From Chrysaora quinquecirrha (taxonomy: Eukaryota; Cnidaria; Scyphozoa; Semaeostomeae; Pelagiidae): DNA of 64,000 nucleotides. The stretch is taken from positions 186,001-250,000 of the forward strand of contig JACTAT010000123.1 of assembly GCA_014526335.1 (NCBI GenBank). The letters run 5' to 3'. Below the pieces are notes generated by a model, which saw only the letters and a list, made by a program, of their open reading frames with translations, made no database searches and was not told the DNA's origin. Every line of letters starts with the position of its first letter. The first letter of the stretch is position 1. Both the position numbers and the translations under genes were made by a program. Positions 20,701 to 29,320 of this stretch are shown here, one piece after another.

Positions 20701-23700
20701 AGGCTTAATGGATTATTGAGAAATGGCAAAAAGCTTTTCGTCAAACAAAGGACGAGGAAGTAAAACACGAGGCGAGGTAGAGCTGTCGGATTATCGTTAA
20801 AGGAAAATTAAAGATGGATAGAAAAATATTGTACCATGTTAGGCTACACATTAATGGATATGAATGAAATTAGATGAAATTGTTGCTGTGGCAGCTAGGT
20901 TTCTTTTACAAATGCTTGAAAAAACTACAATTTGCCATTATAAAAACGAAAAAAACTGCAGAGTTCATTTCGTTCTTACTTAGCTCCATGAATTGTCGTA
21001 AGCACTCTGATCTTGCACTCTAGGATCGAGCCAATCAATTCTAGTATAGCTGTGTTTAGCATATCTTAGTTAGTATTTTAATCAATTGTGGTGAAAAAAT
21101 CTGCTGCTGGCTCTGGATTTAGTAACTGAAAATAACTATGGGAAAAACGAAGGAAGTCTTGCAGAGCTCGTTAGCTATCCCTTGTGCTCTTTTGCTTAGT
21201 GGAATAATCATCATGAAGCGGAATGCCAATCCCATAAGCTGTATTATGTTACTATTCACAATAAACAGTGGTTTGATTAACTCCATGTGCGTATATATGT
21301 GATTATTTTCATGTCATTTAGTGCAAGAAGATTGCAAAGACGTGTCAATTGAGCCAGCTTTTACACAACTTAATGGCGAAGATTTCCATTCAGTGCGACG
21401 AATCACGACTCAATATTGCTGCAAGGGGATTCTGGCTACGTAGTCAAAGAGCATTCTTTGATGTAAGAATTTTTAATCCATTCGCTGCTAGCCACGTTAA
21501 CCAGAGCCTACCATAAGTTTTCGTCAACAATGATAAACCAAAAAAGAGATCTTAAGCAGAACACGGTTTTTTCACACTCCTTGTTTTTTCATCCCTCGGA
21601 CGCTGCAACCCTGAGATGGAAAGATTCATTAAGGAACTTGGCCGCAGAATAGCTGTCAAACAGTAAACCGAACTAAGCTTGGCCATGAGTTGGTTTAGGG
21701 CAAAGCTGTGTTTTACTCTTTTAAGATCACCTATACTAAGAGGTTGAAGAACAATAAAGAAGTTGGACATTCCAACGGACCCTGCGGATATCTTAATAAG
21801 TTCTATTGTAGGAAACGTTGAGTAATATATATAAGTTATTTAAAATGGTAAGGCTTATAAATCATGGTATTTCATGTGCGTTACTCACCTCCAATATTTG
21901 TCTTCCACATCGTTTTATATCTGCGAATTCTAACGGACAACGAATCTTCGCATTTCCATATTTCTTTAGGTTTGCTGTCAGGGGTTTCGCCTTGAAAAGG
22001 AATCGTTACACTTGAGGAGCTGATACATCAAACTAGCTAATCTATACGCACCACGGTAGTAGATACGCACTATTGTAGTGGAATTCTTTGCGTAGTGTCG
22101 TGGGTAAGCACTAATGTGGTGGGTTATAGGGCTTGATGTGGTGGGCTATTATGCTTAACGTGGTGGTATTTTCACGTAATGTGGTGGTATTTTTGCGTAC
22201 TATGGTGGATATGCACTACTGTGGTGGGTTAATATGCTTGATGTGGTGGCTTATTATGCTTGATGTGGTGGATTATTATGCCTGATGTGGTGGAATTTCT
22301 GCTTACTGTGGTGGATAAGCACTATTGTGATGGGTTATAATGCTTGATGTGGTGGGTTATCATGTTTGATGTGGTGAGTTATCATGCCTGATATGGTGGG
22401 TTATTAAGCTTGATGTGGTGGCATTCTCGCATACTGTGGTGGATAAGCACTACTGTAGTGGCTATTTTGTTAATGGCACTGCACTTAATCTCGACAACTG
22501 TTCAACAATGGATCAACAACATATTTACCTTGTAAATATAGTCTCTAAGGGTACCAGAGGGTTGGAAATTCCGTACAATGGTAGCACCTTTATTTGTACA
22601 TGAAGCATATTCGACAGGGTAAATAAAAGGGTGCTAAAATGGAAAGAAACAACGATAAGGATGACTAGAATTTAAAACTTAACAAAACAAAAAGACGAAT
22701 ATTCTTTTTTCCTGCATTGTTTCTTCTACACAACAGAGTTTGCCTTACCTTTAACGTTGTTAGTTGTCTAAGAAGAGCAGGAAGCGATGTTTCAAAGTCA
22801 AGAACCATATCAGGACCATATTCGGCCTAAAAGGAGAAATTCACTCACAGTTTGGATTAGGCTCTGTGCACGGTGCGCTGTGCCTGGTGGTGCTTTTTGT
22901 TGTGACATTTTATTTTATTACACCATGACAACTATAACAACTTATTTTCAACATTTTCATTTTTCAAGAGCATTTTTAAACGTCAGAACGTCAGATTCGA
23001 ATTTAGAACCTTAGCTTTAATGTTGAAGCAAACTCGTTGCTTTAGTCGCCAATACGTCGATTCTATAGCGACTAGCGAGAAAAGTTTTGCATATATATTT
23101 GGAATTTGACCATGAAAAATGACTCAGATTGTAAAATCCCATCCAGAGATTTTTCCTGAACAAATACTTTACAATTTTTCAAACGTCTCATCACTGAAAT
23201 CACTAAATCAGCATGGTGAACATAAAAGGGGTTGAAATTTGACTTAATTAAACGTACGGTGCTGAATTCGATACTAAAGTCAAAATTTTAGTTCGAGGAA
23301 ATTTTGGTAAAGGCCTTAAATTGGAGAAACGTATCTCAGATGAAGTGATCATCGATTGTTATCATGTGTTCCGCGGGTGTGTTAGCTACTTCTAAGAATG
23401 GCGTACGAGATCTATCTCATTCATCTCTTCATCTTAGGGGCGAAGGGATTAATTCTAATTGCGATTTACAAAGATTTATATGGGGATTTCTTCAATATTT
23501 CTCAATCATGGACAAAAGATATGAGACAAATTGGATTCTTCGACAATTTCGGCCCCTTCCCCCCTTTTCAATGTTGAAAAGTGTTGAAAACAACATGAAA
23601 CACCAAGAAAGTGACAGTGCGGTGACTTTTCGTAGCCACAACATTGAAAAAGGGGGAGAGGGATAGAGACACTCTGAAAGCAAAATTTATCTCATAGTAT

Positions 23701-26700
23701 TTTGACTAGGATTGTAGATATTTGGGAACATGCCCTGCAAAATTTCTTACATTATAACTGTAAATATAACTGGATTTGGTCTCAAAGTGTAACTTTCGAT
23801 TATACCTTTAAAACGACACACGTCATTTTCTTTCAGTCGTTGTCTAACATAAGACTGCTCAGATGAATCAAGACATGTGCTCTTACGAACTACTAAAACA
23901 CGAGTATTTTTAGTATTTATAGAATTCAAAAGATTTGTAGGACTTATGAAGGTTTCGTCAATCAAAGTGTACGAGATTTATGAAGTGATGCACTCCTCGA
24001 TGTGTACATACCCATGCAAGTATCCTTTTAACATTTTTGGATGAATCTTTCGATTTCATCATAAAGTATTGTTTTCGTATCCTCCAACCTGCAGAGTTAA
24101 AAGTATAGGTTGAAGACGCAGAAACATAACAAGCTTATATTTAAACGACATAATACTGTCAAAGAACCTTGTGAACGAGCATGCACTCTTTTTTATAAGA
24201 AACTCGTTTATAAGAAACTCATTACTGAGATCACTATTGGTTAAGAAACTTTCAGTATACTCGACCCAAAATGATAAGAAACTCGCAGGTCTCAACAATC
24301 TGAATCACGTTAAGTGTCTATTTTTACAAAATACAGTTATTGTGGACTTAGATTGTATCGCTTCCTCTATTTTTCAACGCTACAATTAAGCTATGAAACT
24401 TCCAGACCAAAATCCTCCAAAAGTTAAAAAACTTTTGTACTGAAAAAATCTTAGTTTCATATAAAGAGTGCAAGTTGTTTCAACATCACAGTGTCTAACA
24501 AGACAATTTTATCTATAAAACCTTGAATGGAAAAAATCGAAGAAACTGTGAAGTAGAGCTCCACGATTCTTCAATGATGGTCTTAAGATTACAGTAATGG
24601 CTTGTTCTAGTTAAGAGGCTCAAGCTTAAACCTTACTGTACAACAAAACAGATAACATCGTCAAAGAATTTGGTATTCGTTTGTGTTTTCAATCCAGCTT
24701 CACTGTTCTGATTGGTGCATTTCGATCTGCATTTGGGCATAAATCCCTTGCCAGTCAATTCTTTGATCCGTTTATAATACTCTGAGGAGTGTCAGACCGA
24801 GATATCGCAATATTAAGTTTTGTTAAACTCAAAGATGAAAAGGATTTATTACAATAACAAACCTAGTTCTCTAAGTGGTTCTGCTAATTCCCAATTTGGC
24901 TCTGACCTGAAGAACATGGCTGCTTGCTGCTGTCCCATCTCTTTAAGGGAAACATTACGGATTAGAGTAAGCAGAAGTCAGTTGAAACACAGGTCCTAAG
25001 GAAATGTATTCATCTACACGCTTTTTTGTTATAAGGAACCTACCTCAAGGTCTAGTTCTTAAAGTTTCTTATTTTTGGGCCCCTTTAGAGGCAATTGTAG
25101 TTCCAAAAGTTCCTTAATAGTTCCTTAATTTCAACTGCACATACAGTGGTCTAAACAATAAAAGAGAGACAATTGCATGTGAGCAAAGCTCGAGACTACT
25201 CAAAGAAACATTGGATGCGTGCTTAACGTACAATTTATGTGATTTTCGACTGCAAATGAATGGAACCGGCTTTCTAATTCTTGACTATTTGCAGTGATAA
25301 AAGTCTTTAACATTCAAAAGTTCTTTAATGATTTTCTCTTTAGTAGTATAAGTTCTAAAAATTTCCGGGCCTTCTACATGTAGGTTCTTATAAAGTGGTT
25401 CTTTATAAAATAAGCGTGTATACGAGTGCAAAATTTCAGGGGGGTATCAAGTCCAAAAAAGAAAAAGCATCTATTAAAATATGTTTGTTTTCGGAAGGTT
25501 TTATCGGAATTTATAATGTTCTGAGATTTCTACGACTTTGTAATGATACCAAAATGTAAAAGCTAAAGTTTTTTTTGGACCAGTATCGAAACAACTTTTT
25601 TATACATTTCATGTCTTCAGTACAAAAAATTTCTTGCGACTTTCTTCGCAAAAATTTTAGAATGCAGTATTTTTGCGTAAAAATTGCATAAATTGAACAC
25701 AAACATGGGAAGACATAATTACACGCTACCAGAAAATCACACATGAACGCAGATTTACAAATACATATGTAAAATGCAAATGATAAGAGGCAAGTACGCG
25801 TGAAATTTCTCGTTGGAATTCTAGATTTCAATTTTTCAACTTTTTTAAGTTTGAAGAATCAAGTACAGAAAATGAAGAGAATATTTGGAAATTTTAAACA
25901 TGTTTGTGGCGTCTCGACATCGATACTTCTACTCATTTCTTCTCTTCGACTTTCTAACAGGCAAGTGATTACAAATTACTTTCAATTTTTCAACTTTTTT
26001 AAGTTTGAAGAATCGAGTACAGAAAATGAAGAGAATATTTGGAAATTTTAAACATGTTTGTGGCGTCTCGACATCGATACTTCTACTCATTTCTTCTCTT
26101 CGACTTTCTAACAGGCAAGTGATTACAAATTGGATACAGATCTAGCAATTAAAATATCGATACAATTAATAGGTAGAGCAGTATAAGCAGAAGAGCAGCA
26201 TAAACAAGAGATTTCAGAAATTCTATTCTTACTTTCAATTTCATCAGAATAATTCCTTGGATCCAAAAATTTCTTGACAGCAATATGGTTTGCCAGAAGG
26301 GTATTTGATAAGATGACATTTATGTATTTCTGCAAATAAAAATTTTAAAAATAACATTTAAAAATAACAGCAACAACAGCAGCGAAAACACAAAGGCAAA
26401 ACAGTTACCATATTACTTCTAATGAGTGAATATAGCCTAACCATTGTACTAGGAAAGCTTCAAGTTACACTGCAGGACGGCAGACAAGCAAACATTATAA
26501 ATGATAAACAAACAAATAAAAACAAAGTATACACACATTTCGAATTTATGTTTGAAAAAAGGCTATAGCTAGACTTTTATATTTAATTCAATAAATTTGT
26601 AATGGATTACACAAGGATCATTTTTCTTATCTTCCAGGAACTATTTTTGGGTGGGACACTCCTTCAAGGGGAGGGGGGGTGCTTATTAAATGTCTTTGAG

Positions 26701-28979
26701 TTTTTGGACAATGCTCATTTGAGGGGAGCACTCTTTCAAGGGAAGGCACCAATTCGAGGAAATTCAGTAATTGAATTGGGCTGAAATAGAAGTTGCACTG
26801 CCTGTTTTTTATCACGTTCATGAAATATAAGCATAAAAGGGCAAAAAGTCACTTCATTTGGGGATAAGAAGTTCCAATTTCAGCCACTTGAAATTTCTGC
26901 AGATAAATTTTGAACAGTGCTTTATGTTCTTTATTTCAAATATTCAATTAAGTTATATAATCAAAGTTGTGAACAATGGGATTTAAATGTTCTAAACTTT
27001 GAACGCAAAACAATAAAGCAAAATTCAATTCATTTTAAACTTCACAAAAAAGTGGATCTGTTAAAGAGAATGGGTTTCTCGTTATACATCTAGGGATCTA
27101 AGTTTAGGGTTTTACCTGTAATCCAATTTTTCTTTCTTGGATAAAAGTACTATCCATGTTGCCAAAAACCTTTTTTGGAGGTAGAGGAAGCTCAAACCCT
27201 GAAGCCTGCAAAAGAAGAAATTCAGGTTTGGAGAGTAAAGCAACAATTATCATGTAATTACAATGAAAAAGATAGTATTGATATTTAAGCTTTGTTGAAT
27301 GCAAAGTTGTTCTTTACCTGCAATATTGACTGCAATGTAACAAAGTCATTGTATCTGTGTTGAACCTACAGTACGAAACACGTGGTATTTCAATAAAAAG
27401 TGAACCTCAAGCAAGCAATTAAGCAAGGTAAGGTGGATATGGCAAGCGAAAGTCACCATAATTAGAAAAACCCAGTTTTTCTCAGATAAACTGGGCTTTT
27501 CCACAGACAATACAAGTTTTCAGAAAATCCCATTTTTTCAAAGAATGTTGGTTTTGCAAGATTTGAATTCTGCTTGTAAAACTATGAACGAACTTCTTCA
27601 GAATCTTAGGAGAATACGAACTCTTCTCAGTCAGGCACATTTTAATAGAGTAGAAATGGACTTGTGTACTGTCAAATCAAATTGATGCTGCGATAATGAG
27701 AATAAATAATGCAAATGTGTTCCCTGTTGAATCTGTAACTCAAAGACTTCCTCGAACTTCTTTACGTGGTGGAAACTTTTTCGTGGTGCTCCTCGTTATC
27801 AAATAAATAGAACACAGCTTGAATATTTTCTAAATATTGGAATGAGCTTTGCAAGAAATTCAGAACATCTTTTGGGGGCTTGGTTCACTATAATACTTTG
27901 CACAGGTTTATAACACGAAATGGCATGGTGGCTCCAAGATAACGTTTTCCCCGGATAAGCGATGATAAACTCAAGCTTGTAATTCATAGGTTAAATAGAC
28001 AATATCCCAATTCTGGAGCTGATGAGATGCTGGGATTATTACAATCACAAACACTGTCTAGCAGAGTGCAAAGAGATGTTTGTTGCAGGATACTTGCAGA
28101 AGTTGATCCTGAAGGAACTGCCAGATGATGGTTGCAAGCAGTGAGAAGACGACAATACAGTCTACCTTCACCGAATTGGCCTGCTGCCAAGTCAGCCCAC
28201 CCATATGGACAATTCGGCCCACGGCAATGTTGGCCCACGACATTATTTACTAGTTATTTTGTTACATGTGGGGATATTGGGGGCTGCCGTCCCCATATCC
28301 CTGCTTTAACATTGCACATGAACAATTACATGTACAATTTATAATATTTTAATTGTCCAATCTGGTATACGCTGACAGACTTGTTTAAAAAACGATAGGC
28401 TGACTTGTCCAACACATGGTGGGTTGACTTTGTAGTGGGCCGAATTGTAATGTTACCTAGTCTACCACATATTAGTGTTTACCATAATAAATAACACTTG
28501 ACACAGATTTAATGTTTCCTACCACTCACCTCCCATCTATTTTCTGGATTTGGTCCTCTTGAGACTTTTAAAACAAACTCCTTTGAAAAAAATAACAGTT
28601 TTTAGTTATAGGTAGCCATTGGAGAATTTGTAACAGAACTGATGATGATGATGACGATGAAGATGACCTACGGGCGTACCATACGGTATATATGATGACC
28701 TGGACTCATCATCTCAAATTTTTGCATTGATTGCGTTTTTGCTTTAATCATGTGGGTCACCCGACTCAATCTTAAAATGAATTAAAATGCCAACAGTCAA
28801 AGCACAGCCTAAACCTGGGTACAGCCTAAATAAAATGGCCTAGGCCACCAGACCACCACAAAAAATACAGACGTGTTTCGACATACCGTGTGGCCATCCT
28901 TCACGTAGAAGCCTTCAATAAGGCATGACAAACCGGCAGTATCGTCAAGTCTTCTTCTGTATCCACCAGTTGCTGTCAT
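8574..28979 (-). CDS. PXK: PXK, PX-domain pseudokinase-like protein, 20 exons, 553 aa
   Basis: PXK proteins bind endosomal phosphoinositides through a PX domain and have a kinase-like domain of doubtful activity. Joining exons (28887-28979, 28530-28580, 27318-27365, 27116-27205, 26233-26329, 24863-24940, 24012-24088, 22749-22826, 22529-22633, 21889-21990, 20380-20416, 19612-19657, 18559-18637, 17825-17942, 16428-16506, 15424-15472, 14505-14579, 13172-13258, 12605-12656, 8574-8794) gives 1662 nt with every phase consistent. Order: PX domain (about residues 32-127, with RYNDF and LPLPPKK), kinase-like domain (about 127-410), basic coiled segment (410-465), Pro-rich linker and C-terminal WH2 (GRGALLSSI, then KGNLKKA). 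The catalytic loop reads GHLHAGNVLV and the DFG position reads LLDIENG, so the HRD and DFG aspartate contexts are altered, as in other PXKs. Human PXK is of similar length. All donors are GT and acceptors AG. Introns carry LINE, SINE, MITE and DDE insertions. Confidence 0.92.
9040..9185 (+). mobile_element. tRNA-derived SINE fragment
   Basis: Contains a pol III B box GGTTCGAATCC at about 9058, followed by ATTATGGTATGCCACTTG, and ends with ACTGAAGAAGGCTCAACATA. Resembles the copy at 11628-11742, which still has its A box. It abuts the inverted LINE end. Confidence 0.6.
9186..9842 (-). pseudogene. RTE-like LINE endonuclease segment, inverted
   Basis: A minus-strand ORF of an apurinic-type endonuclease: GTVNISTGSDDWRLEEAVRQ, CALQEVRR (catalytic Glu context), ISVYAPTNEY and LGDFNATTS (Asp and Asn). 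It stops at 9186 before the final SDH-type motif, so the domain is incomplete. The family resembles RTE-type non-LTR retrotransposons. Its N-terminus faces the reverse transcriptase segment that starts about 180 bp to the right on the other strand. This is the arrangement left by twin-primed reverse transcription: the 5' part is inverted and the 3' part keeps its orientation. No stop interrupts this segment. Confidence 0.8.
10022..11517 (+). pseudogene. RTE-like LINE reverse transcriptase segment with one frameshift
   Basis: Reverse transcriptase of a non-LTR element. Visible motifs are MYRGLNIGSLVGK, NQYGFRQNRGT, LLFIDLSAAFDH (catalytic Asp), AGVRQGGPESPPLFNLY, GYADDIVLY (YADD box) and KFRYLGSQI. 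A thumb-like C-terminal region follows. The open frame ends at 11446, but the C-terminal tail continues in the +1 frame to a stop at about 11517. A missing base in the AAAA run near 11383 explains this. The N-terminal boundary is a truncation, since the linker between endonuclease and RT is missing; the initiator is not real. It lies in the PXK intron between exons 19 and 20. Confidence 0.85.
11628..11742 (+). mobile_element. tRNA-derived SINE
   Basis: A box TAGCTCAGTGG (about 11636) and B box GGTTTGGATCC (about 11681) are spaced as in a tRNA promoter. Then comes ATTGTTGTATGCCACAAT, shared with the 9040 fragment. The tRNA-like part cannot form a complete cloverleaf, so it is a SINE and not a tRNA gene. 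Confidence 0.65.
11747..12009. mobile_element. CAATCATGGACAAAAT MITE, copy 1
   Basis: Terminal inverted repeats CAATCATGGACAAAAT and ATTTTGTCCGTGATTG, flanked by TA on both sides as expected for Tc1/mariner-type insertion. An inner C-rich arm (CCCCCTCCCCCATTCAATGT) pairs with a G-rich arm (TTGAACTGGGGGGAGG). Other copies are at about 23.5, 29.9, 46.5 and 50.3 kb. Confidence 0.85.
12010..12604. other. PXK intron, nothing recognised
   Basis: AT-rich intronic sequence left of exon 19. No open frame with codon-like character and no recognised repeat. Confidence 0.55.
12605..12656 (-). CDS. PXK: PXK exon 19
   Basis: A 52-bp exon encoding KQLSVDAAEKPAASKVS plus one base. It joins in phase to exon 20 although 3.8 kb of LINE, SINE and MITE sequence intervene. 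Confidence 0.75.
13172..13258 (-). CDS. PXK: PXK exon 18
   Basis: An 87-bp exon encoding LRQFQRLSKAKSEIMSEEEK and then KKRKKSVKK. Highly basic end; acceptor TACTTCAG. Confidence 0.85.
13735..14470. repeat. tandem copies of a GTGGCTAAAC/TGTCGC repeat
   Basis: Two to three diverged copies of a unit with CTGTGGCTAAACT, GCGAGTGACAAGCGAAC, GAAACATTTGCGTGTCT and CTACAAATTTTGTCGCGC phrases. They recur near 13826/14226, 13872/14297 and 13930/14098/14356. Looks like a non-autonomous DNA element partly duplicated within a PXK intron. Confidence 0.6.
14505..14579 (-). CDS. PXK: PXK exon 17
   Basis: A 75-bp exon encoding VNKLKDVLSSAKDAIEERIK and then EEQKR. Predicted coiled coil following the kinase-like domain. 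Confidence 0.88.
14838..15206. mobile_element. TTTATAAGAA MITE, CAATC-tip copy
   Basis: Starts CAATCTTTTTTTTTCTAAAA and ends TTTCTCAAAAAAAAAAGATTG. Inner TATAAGAAACTTAG and TTAAGAAACTCTGGGTACTG motifs are shared with the other family members. No ORF. Confidence 0.75.
15424..15472 (-). CDS. PXK: PXK exon 16
   Basis: A 49-bp exon encoding LFSDVPISFQEKPTLK after completing a Pro codon. Acceptor CTCTGCAG, donor GTAAGG. Confidence 0.88.
15473..16427. other. PXK intron, nothing recognised
   Basis: AT-rich intron. Includes a loose inverted pairing of TGCCTTTGAAAACTGATTCT (about 15550) with AGAATCAGTTTTCAGAGAAA (about 16087), so this stretch may be a degenerate foldback element about 560 bp long. 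Confidence 0.4.
16428..16506 (-). CDS. PXK: PXK exon 15
   Basis: A 79-bp exon encoding PVLHSILSSSALKSGLPTIA and then ELIANP, the C-terminal helices of the kinase-like domain. Confidence 0.88.
16679..17029. mobile_element. TTTATAAGAA MITE, CACTC-tip copy
   Basis: Starts CACTCTTTTTTTTATAAGAA and ends TTCTTATAAAAAAAAAGAGTG with TA on both flanks. The internal TTCTTAATTC/TGTTCTTA motifs are typical of the family. Confidence 0.85.
17300..17612 (+). repeat. tandem 120-bp tRNA-like (SINE) array
   Basis: Two near-identical 120-bp units (17351-17470 and 17471-17590) plus partial units at both sides. Each contains an A-box-like TGGCGTCGTGGTCTAATCCA and a B box GGTTCGAGCCC. The units differ at only a few positions, so the duplication is recent. 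The cloverleaf is incomplete and the ORFs across the array are by-products of its period being a multiple of three. Confidence 0.7.
17825..17942 (-). CDS. PXK: PXK exon 14
   Basis: A 118-bp exon encoding DTEALDVYCFGHLIYEITFA and then EPLNSACIDQFPPNCPPLI. Contains the DVYCFG alpha-F motif of the kinase fold. Confidence 0.9.
18559..18637 (-). CDS. PXK: PXK exon 13 (DFG position)
   Basis: A 79-bp exon encoding LLDIENGILGLPSLYRPHII and then PIKKIQ. DIEN occupies the DFG position. Acceptor TTCCACAG, donor GTTAGA. Confidence 0.85.
18638..19454. other. PXK intron, nothing recognised
   Basis: Intronic sequence between exons 13 and 12. Nothing firm was recognised; short open frames here lack family resemblance. 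Confidence 0.5.
19455..19505 (+). repeat. (GAAT)n microsatellite
   Basis: Repeated ATGAATGAATGAATGA with slight decay, next to a looser AATGATGAATGATGG stretch. Confidence 0.8.
19612..19657 (-). CDS. PXK: PXK exon 12 (catalytic-loop position)
   Basis: A 46-bp exon encoding GHLHAGNVLVDGTSCR. It is the HRDxKxxN position; the catalytic Asp is replaced, but the metal-binding Asn context (GN) is kept. Confidence 0.85.
19830..20225. mobile_element. TGTCGCAGCGTG-containing repeat, probable non-autonomous DNA element
   Basis: Contains AAATGTCGCAGCGTGAGGCC and ATTTGTCGCAGCGTGTAGCC as a near-direct pair and ends AATCGCATGTGAAGCCGCGG. It opens with a related AATTCGCACATGTAGCCAGG phrase. Repetitive in character, but the exact ends are unclear. 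Confidence 0.45.
20380..20416 (-). CDS. PXK: PXK exon 11 (microexon)
   Basis: A 37-bp exon encoding ALKFLQDKGWPY plus the first base of the following Gly codon. Acceptor TTTGTCAG, donor GTAAGT. Confidence 0.85.
20417..21888. other. PXK intron, nothing recognised
   Basis: A 1.5-kb AT-rich intron between exons 11 and 10. No open frame of family character, no terminal repeats noticed. Confidence 0.5.
21889..21990 (-). CDS. PXK: PXK exon 10
   Basis: A 102-bp exon encoding AKPLTANLKKYGNAKIRCPL and then EFADIKRCGRQILE, the alpha-E helix region. Acceptor TTTTCAAG, donor GTGAGT. Confidence 0.88.
22040..22460 (+). repeat. GTGGTGG minisatellite
   Basis: About 20 irregular units of the form TGATGTGGTGGGTTATTATG with TACTGTGGTGGATAAGCACT variants, in a PXK intron. 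The same unit appears inverted at 1975-2125. Confidence 0.8.
22529..22633 (-). CDS. PXK: PXK exon 9
   Basis: A 105-bp exon encoding HPFIYPVEYASCTNKGATIV and then RNFQPSGTLRDYIYK. The GTLRDYIY segment is the kinase hinge and alpha-D region. Confidence 0.88.
22749..22826 (-). CDS. PXK: PXK exon 8
   Basis: A 78-bp exon encoding AEYGPDMVLDFETSLPALLR and then QLTTLK, N-lobe of the kinase-like domain. Phase 0 at both ends. Confidence 0.85.
22970..23340. mobile_element. degenerate relative of the 1187-1596 foldback element
   Basis: Shares phrases with the foldback MITE: GATTCGAATTTAGAACCTTA, TTTAATGTTGAAGCAAA, CGATTCTATAGCGACTAG and GGAATTTGACCATGAAAAAT. The arms are eroded but an inverted match around GCTGAATTCGATACTAAAG remains. 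Confidence 0.55.
23497..23718. mobile_element. CAATCATGGACAAAA MITE, copy 2
   Basis: Starts CAATCATGGACAAAAGATAT and ends with a decayed TTTTGACTAGGATTG terminus, then TA. It carries the same C-rich (CCCCTTCCCCCCTTTTCAAT) and G-rich (AAAGGGGGAGAGGG) inner arms as copy 1. Confidence 0.75.
24012..24088 (-). CDS. PXK: PXK exon 7
   Basis: A 77-bp exon encoding GWRIRKQYFMMKSKDSSKNV and then KRILAW. Acceptor CTCTGCAG, donor GTATGT. Confidence 0.88.
24187..24472. mobile_element. TTTATAAGAA MITE, second CACTC-tip copy
   Basis: Starts CACTCTTTTTTATAAGAAAC with a repeated TTTATAAGAAACTC, and ends GTTTCATATAAAGAGTG. It contains TAAGAAACTTTCAGTATACT as in the copies near 3.3 and 14.9 kb. It lies just upstream of PXK exon 7. 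Confidence 0.8.
24863..24940 (-). CDS. PXK: PXK exon 6
   Basis: A 78-bp exon encoding MGQQQAAMFFRSEPNWELAE and then PLRELG, the PX-to-kinase linker. Phase 1 in, phase 1 out. Confidence 0.88.
25019..25426. mobile_element. TTTATAAGAA MITE, CACGC-tip copy
   Basis: Starts CACGCTTTTTTGTTATAAGG and ends GGTTCTTTATAAAATAAGCGTG, with TA on both flanks. The right half is closely related to 54000-54250. Confidence 0.8.
25555..25745 (-). repeat. repeat shared with 30110-30220 (inverted)
   Basis: On the minus strand it contains GTACTGAAGACATGAAATGT and GATACTGGTCCAAAAAAAAC. The matching phrases GTACTGAAAACATGAAATAT and AATACTGGCCCAAAAAACTT lie on the plus strand near 30160-30205. An unclassified dispersed repeat. 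Confidence 0.5.
25827..26134 (+). repeat. 154-bp tandem duplication
   Basis: TTCAATTTTTCAACTTTTTT at 25827 recurs at 25981, and almost everything between (including CATGTTTGTGGCGTCTCGAC) is repeated once with nearly no differences. A recent tandem duplication in a PXK intron. Confidence 0.85.
26233..26329 (-). CDS. PXK: PXK exon 5 (end of PX domain)
   Basis: A 97-bp exon encoding KYINVILSNTLLANHIAVKK followed by FLDPRNYSDEIE. Acceptor ATTTGCAG, donor GTAAGA. Ends in phase 1. Confidence 0.9.
26330..27115. other. PXK intron, nothing recognised
   Basis: AT-rich intron between exons 5 and 4. It includes a short GGGAGGGGGGG-containing stretch near 26660 but no recognised element. Confidence 0.5.
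27116..27205 (-). CDS. PXK: PXK exon 4 (PX, LPLPPKK)
   Basis: A 90-bp exon encoding ASGFELPLPPKKVFGNMDST and then FIQERKIGLQ. The PPKK proline-rich loop of PX domains and the conserved ER..GLQ helix are visible. Confidence 0.92.
27318..27365 (-). CDS. PXK: PXK exon 3 (PX, RYNDF)
   Basis: A 48-bp exon encoding VQHRYNDFVTLQSILQ, with the RY.DF phosphoinositide-binding motif of PX domains. Acceptor TACTGTAG, donor GTAAAG. Confidence 0.88.
27446..28170 (+). pseudogene. degenerate copy of the DDE integrase-type transposase
   Basis: Begins with TATGGCAAGCG..AGTCACCAT, which is the inverted counterpart of the end of the 5.2-7.5 kb element, then AGAAAAACCCAG-type palindromic repeats. A broken coding stretch follows that aligns with the transposase N-terminal exon: NLRRIRTLLSQAHFNRVEMD (compare RNLYRVRNLVDRNNFQHIEL) and, later, the RRRQYS.PSPN segment. 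Stops and frameshifts are frequent. It ends abruptly at a CCGAATTGG junction where the intact copy continues WHMDTNHA, so the catalytic core is missing. It lies in the PXK intron between exons 2 and 3. Confidence 0.75.
28171..28450. mobile_element. GAATTGGCC/GGCCGAATT inverted-repeat element
   Basis: Left part CCAAGTCAGCCCACCCATAT with CAATTCGGCCCAC. Right part ATGGTGGGTTGACTTTGTAG with GTGGGCCGAATTG. A short non-coding element whose arms are inverted and imperfect. Confidence 0.5.
28530..28580 (-). CDS. PXK: PXK exon 2 (PX domain)
   Basis: A 51-bp, 17-codon exon encoding EFVLKVSRGPNPENRWE. Acceptor TTTTTCAAAG, donor GTGAGT. First strands of the PX domain. Confidence 0.85.
28887..28979 (-). 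CDS. PXK: PXK exon 1 (start codon)
   Basis: ATG at 28979-28977, 31 codons, donor GTATGT. It encodes MTATGGYRRRLDDTAGLSC and continues to KDGHT. The next exon continues in phase 0 with EFVLKV, matching the PX-domain entry of the family. Confidence 0.85.
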
Positions 28980-29320
28980 TTCTGCCAAATTTCAGCAATT
29001 TTCCATGCTTATGACAAATTCTTTCAAGTCCTGAATGGTTCCTGGTTTGTAGTAGTGTGATGTCACTCTTTGTCACATGATGAATTCATGTGAAGTAGCG
29101 TGCGAGCTAAAAAACGGATTGGCCGGACTGGCAGACTGGACTCTTCTGTAGGAATCGTTTTAACATTGCTAATGATGAAGGATCAGTTTGCTGTATAAAT
29201 TTTTGGAAAATTTTCAACCCGAACAACATCATCTTATTCGCATCAAAGCTCGGGGCTTTAAGCTCCACTTTAGCTCTAGAAAAAGCTCTGTTCCCAAAAA
29301 TGTCACTGTAATGATGATAC
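28980..29320. other. upstream of the PXK start codon
   Basis: Sequence before the PXK ATG; an AG at 28984-28985 (ATTTGGCAG) could be an acceptor for a 5' UTR exon. No TATA-like promoter element can be assigned with confidence. Confidence 0.35.

Noticed and set aside
22040..22460. Telomere-like G-rich tract
   Set aside because: The GTGGTGG units are irregular and interspersed with AT-rich spacers, unlike TTAGGG arrays.
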